Shown here: positions 62,401-64,000 of the stretch, piece by piece
Layout of the letters: every line of letters begins with the position of its first letter
Position numbering within the stretch: the stretch's first letter is position 1
From: Sulfitobacter sp. M05
Lineage (GTDB): Bacteria; Pseudomonadota; Alphaproteobacteria; Rhodobacterales; Rhodobacteraceae
DNA: 64,000 nucleotides
Assembly (NCBI RefSeq): GCF_029285175.1
Contig: NZ_JABEDH010000001.1
Span: forward strand, 186,001-250,000
Direction: 5' to 3'
Program-made: the position numbers and the translations under genes
Notes under the pieces: generated by a model
Told to the model about the DNA's origin: nothing
The model's input: the letters and a program-made list of their open reading frames with translations, nothing else
Database searches by the model: none

Positions 62401-62929
62401 CTTCGCCCAGCACAAACTGGCGGCCCATTTCTTTCATAGCGCGCGAAACGGCGGTGCGGATGACCGGTTCGCCCAGACGTTTCACGGCGGCGCGCAGGTG
62501 GCGCACCGGGCCGGGCTGTTCATCATCCAGAACACGACCCGTCAGCATCAAGGCCCATGTTGAGGCATTGACCAGTGACGAGGTGGAGTGGCCCATATGG
62601 CGGCCCCAGTCGGAAGGGGCAATTTTATCTTCGATCAGGGCATCAATGGTATCGGCATCCGGCACCCGCAACAGAGCCTCCGCCAGACACATCAGTGCGA
62701 CACCTTCGTCTGTGGAAAGCCCGTATTCGGCCAGAAACACTTCCATCAGCCCGGGTTGGGTGGTGCCCCGGATCGCGCGTACCAGATCGGCGGCCTGTCG
62801 GGATATGGTGGCCCGGTCTTCTGCGGGTAAGGCCGCCGTGGCAAGCAATGTTTGCAACACGCCTTCGGGAGCGGCATACATGCCGGCATCAACTTGGTGG
62901 CGCAGCGTCAGAGGTCTTGTGTCAGTCAT
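59498..62929 (-). CDS. putA: Bifunctional proline dehydrogenase/glutamate-semialdehyde dehydrogenase PutA
   Basis: A 1143-aa enzyme oxidising proline to glutamate. The FAD-dependent proline dehydrogenase barrel fills the N-terminal half (MVRLVKGAYWDTEIKRAQVEG near residue 350); the ALDH half has ISPWNFPMAIFAGQISAALA, Glu in IAETGGLNAM and Cys in SAGQRCSALRCLYV. The ribbon-helix-helix DNA-binding domain of longer PutA proteins is absent, so regulation is left to the divergent Lrp-type protein. ATG 62929 has GGAGAG just upstream and is preferred to 62941. Confidence 0.94.
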   Translation of the reverse strand: MTDTRPLTLRHQVDAGMYAAPEGVLQTLLATAALPAEDRATISRQAADLVRAIRGTTQPGLMEVFLAEYGLSTDEGVALMCLAEALLRVPDADTIDALIEDKIAPSDWGRHMGHSTSSLVNASTWALMLTGRVLDDEQPGPVRHLRAAVKRLGEPVIRTAVSRAMKEMGRQFVLGEDITAAMKRAAGMEKKGFTYSYDMLGEAARTEGDAKRYHLSYSRAISAIATACTEADIRKNPGISVKLSALHPRYEVAQEEAVMTDLVPRLRALCLLAKSAGMGLNVDAEEADRLALSLDVIDRVMSEPALKGWDGFGIVVQAFGPRAATVIDALYDMAQRHDRKIMVRLVKGAYWDTEIKRAQVEGIDGFPVFTQKAATDVSYISNARKLLGMTDRIYPQFATHNAHTVAAVLHMGAGQKDAFEFQRLHGMGETLHTLVMQDHGSRCRIYAPVGAHKDLLAYLVRRLLENGANSSFVNQIVDENVPPEVVAADPFAQLGQPTNLSIAKGPEVFAPLRANARGFDLTHTQTLDEINTARDPFKDHQWHAAPLLAGKAQPQEAVAVLNPADHATSPGSVRNASPADVATALENAAPWDAPLAERRAVLLKAADLIEDNYGEIFALLAREAGKGLPDCVAELREGVDFLRYYAGQATGEPPAGIFTCISPWNFPMAIFAGQISAALAAGNAVLAKPAEQTPLVAFVTVSLLHKAGVPHTALQLLPGGGDIGAALTGDARINGVAFTGSTATAQRIRTNMAAHCAPGTPLIAETGGLNAMIVDSTALPEQAVQAIVESAFQSAGQRCSALRCLYVQEDIAEDLQKMLIGAMEALQMGDPWELRTDVGPVIDTLARSGIQDHIEAARTNGRLVAELQRPQNGTYVAPTILRVQGIKDMKREIFGPVLHIATFKSHELDAVIDAINATGYGLTFGLHTRIDDRVQYVSERIEAGNIYINRNQIGAIVGSQPFGGEGLSGTGPKAGGPNYLPRFGAPDLQQVSDTWDKAQAKLPDLPAHTGVTAPIETLSMPGPTGESNRLSTLPRAPLLCMGPGVEATQAQARAVEALGGNALRASGQIDPAALATGPEYGGVLWWGDAQTGREIETALAKRGGAILPLIPGLPDPARVRAERHVCVDTTASGGNAALLGAAS

Positions 62930-63037
62930 GGCTCTCTCCATCAGGCGTTTTGCCCATGATACACGAAGTCTGAAAGTCGAATTGCCTTAGATTGCCACGA
63001 AATGCAGAATAAATATCACAAACTGGAGAGTATTGAG

Positions 63038-63514
63038 ATGCAAAATGATCAATTTGCGCTGGACCGTTTTGACCACGCGATTCTCTCTGTGCTGGCCGAG
63101 GACGGTCGGATCAGCATCACGGACCTTGCAAAACGTATCGGTCTGTCGAAGTCACCCACGCAGGCGCGTCTGCGCCGGTTGGAAGAGCAGGGGGTCGTGT
63201 TGGGATACCGTGCTTTGCTGGACCCGATCCGTCTGGGATTGGATCACGTTGCCTTTGTCGAGGTGCGTTTGTCGGATACCCGCGAAAAGGCGCTGCGCGA
63301 GTTTAATGCAGCGGTGGCCAAGGTGCCCGAGATTGAACAGGCCCATATGATCGCAAGTCATTTTGATTACCTGCTGAAGGTGCGCACGCGTAATATGTCG
63401 GCCTATCGCCGGTTTTTGGGCGAAACGATTTCATCCCTGCCGCATATTGCCAATACATCGACCTATGTCGCGATGGAGGCTGTCAAAGAGACCATGCTGG
63501 CCGACGGAAGCTGA
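63038..63514 (+). CDS. putR: Lrp/AsnC-family regulator, probable PutR
   Basis: A 158-aa regulator: N-terminal HTH (LDRFDHAILSVLAEDGRISI, then DLAKRIGLSKSPTQARLRRLE) and a C-terminal RAM domain for ligand binding. Divergence from putA marks it as the proline-responsive activator known as PutR in alphaproteobacteria. ATG 63038 follows GGAGAG; an upstream ATG at 63002 is not conserved-looking. Confidence 0.88.
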   Translation: MQNDQFALDRFDHAILSVLAEDGRISITDLAKRIGLSKSPTQARLRRLEEQGVVLGYRALLDPIRLGLDHVAFVEVRLSDTREKALREFNAAVAKVPEIEQAHMIASHFDYLLKVRTRNMSAYRRFLGETISSLPHIANTSTYVAMEAVKETMLADGS

Positions 63515-63626
63515 CGCCGGGCGAGGCGGGACGCGCCTTTGGCGGGGGAGGGCGCGGCAATCAGGTGCGCTGCACGGGCCGCGGGCCATTTACACTCCCC
63601 CCGCCTTGGGATTATCTGCACCTGCT

Positions 63627-63713
63627 GCGGGCGTGATGGAATGGTAGACATACCAGACTTAAAATCTGTTGGGCCTTGTGCCCGTGTGGGTTCGAGTCCC
63701 ACCGCCCGCACCA
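63627..63713 (+). tRNA. tRNA-Leu (UAA)
   Basis: Acceptor GCGGGCG/CGCCCGC, anticodon loop CTTAAAA with anticodon TAA, a long variable arm (GTTGGGCCTTGTGCCCGT) typical of leucine tRNAs, TPsiC arm GGTTCGAGTCC, discriminator A and encoded CCA. Confidence 0.96.
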
Positions 63714-63714
63714 C

Positions 63715-63734
63715 TACAGACCTTCGGGTCTGTA
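63715..63734 (+). terminator. UUCG-capped hairpin after tRNA-Leu
   Basis: TACAGACC-TTCG-GGTCTGTA, a perfect 8-bp stem with the extra-stable TTCG loop, one base after the tRNA CCA. It probably ends the tRNA transcript or blocks 3' decay; the T-run is missing. Confidence 0.7.
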
Positions 63735-63849
63735 AGCCCATTTAACACTTTGAATGTAAACGTTATTTCGGCGGTTCTGGTTTTTCGGCGTAAGCCCCTT
63801 GCGGCGTGCCCTGATTTGCCAGCTGTTCGCCTAAGATTATCTTGCTGCG

Positions 63850-63966
63850 CTACAATTCGGTAATTTTATCCTCGTAGGCTTCAATCACCGTGATGTTGTT
63901 CGATTCCATGGTGCGGCCCAGCAAGGCCTCAATCTGCTTTTCAACCAGAGAGAATGGGCATCGACG
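63850..63966 (-). pseudogene. Serine recombinase C-terminal remnant
   Basis: About 38 codons reading LVEKQIEALLGRTMESNN and VIEAYEDKITEL, the helical segment that follows the zinc-ribbon part of large serine recombinases. A stop in the middle of the helix and another stop upstream bracket it, so it is a fragment. It lies just past tRNA-Leu, next to the window edge; more of the element may be outside. Confidence 0.6.
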
Positions 63967-64000
63967 TCAGACACTGACGTATGGGGTGATGGGACGATAG

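Noticed and set aside
1..64000. CRISPR array, rRNA operon or intact insertion sequence
   Set aside because: No regularly spaced repeats, rRNA-like segments or complete transposase with terminal repeats were seen.

Overview
The window comes from an alphaproteobacterium of the marine Roseobacter group (Rhodobacteraceae/Roseobacteraceae). Support comes from GC-rich coding with many four-base ATGA gene overlaps, a GAF-type PtsP, a short PutA with a separate Lrp-type regulator, a form II CoxL, tripartite transport genes, and a sulfonate (DHPS/sulfolactate) pathway typical of that group. Apart from one fragment that runs off the right edge, coding density is high and functions are mostly recognisable.

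Region 1 (1-2435) is core: ptsP. Region 2 (2442-10776) holds an FAD monooxygenase with a DUF2783 partner. Next to it is an apparent operon for 2,3-dihydroxypropane-1-sulfonate: hpsN, hpsO and hpsP, then sulfopyruvate decarboxylase comD/comE, then an FMN-dependent 2-hydroxyacid dehydrogenase that probably oxidises sulfolactate. A divergent LacI-type regulator faces this operon across two perfect LacI-type operators. Together these genes would take DHPS to sulfoacetaldehyde; the transporter and the desulfonating enzyme Xsc are not in the window.

Region 3 (11147-24092) has two divergent operons around an IclR regulator. The left one encodes the regulator, a class III aminotransferase, a metallo-beta-lactamase-fold hydrolase, an AGXT2L-type phospho-lyase, an APH-fold kinase and a phenol-hydroxylase-like flavoprotein. 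The right one encodes a tripartite tricarboxylate-type transporter (TctC-B-A), an aldehyde dehydrogenase and a Tm-1-like protein. Region 4 (24089-32208) is a homoprotocatechuate meta-cleavage operon (hpaF, E, D, succinic semialdehyde dehydrogenase, aromatic amino acid decarboxylase, hpaG, hpaH, broken hpaI) with a divergent HpaR. Regions 3 and 4 may form one route that takes aromatic amines or amino alcohols through arylacetaldehydes and arylacetates to ring cleavage; this is inference. hpaI is cut after codon 47, followed by unrecognised DNA, an integrase C-terminal remnant and tRNA-Cys(GCA). The tRNA 3' end faces this side, so the catabolic block may be a degraded genomic island inserted at that tRNA.

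Region 5 (33159-62929) is mostly housekeeping: an isoaspartate methyltransferase homologue, a TolC protein, a PopZ-like acidic protein, cobQ, efp, ygfZ, a glycosyltransferase, an ABC exporter, serine-glyoxylate aminotransferase, hisC, a crotonase, valS, a lone CoxL, a DUF2235 protein, metF with a divergent metR and a perfect MetR box, an NADP oxidoreductase, an inositol monophosphatase, a rhomboid protease and putA. Region 6 (63038-64000) holds the putA regulator, tRNA-Leu(UAA) and a degraded serine-recombinase fragment. No CRISPR array, rRNA gene or intact insertion sequence was seen.
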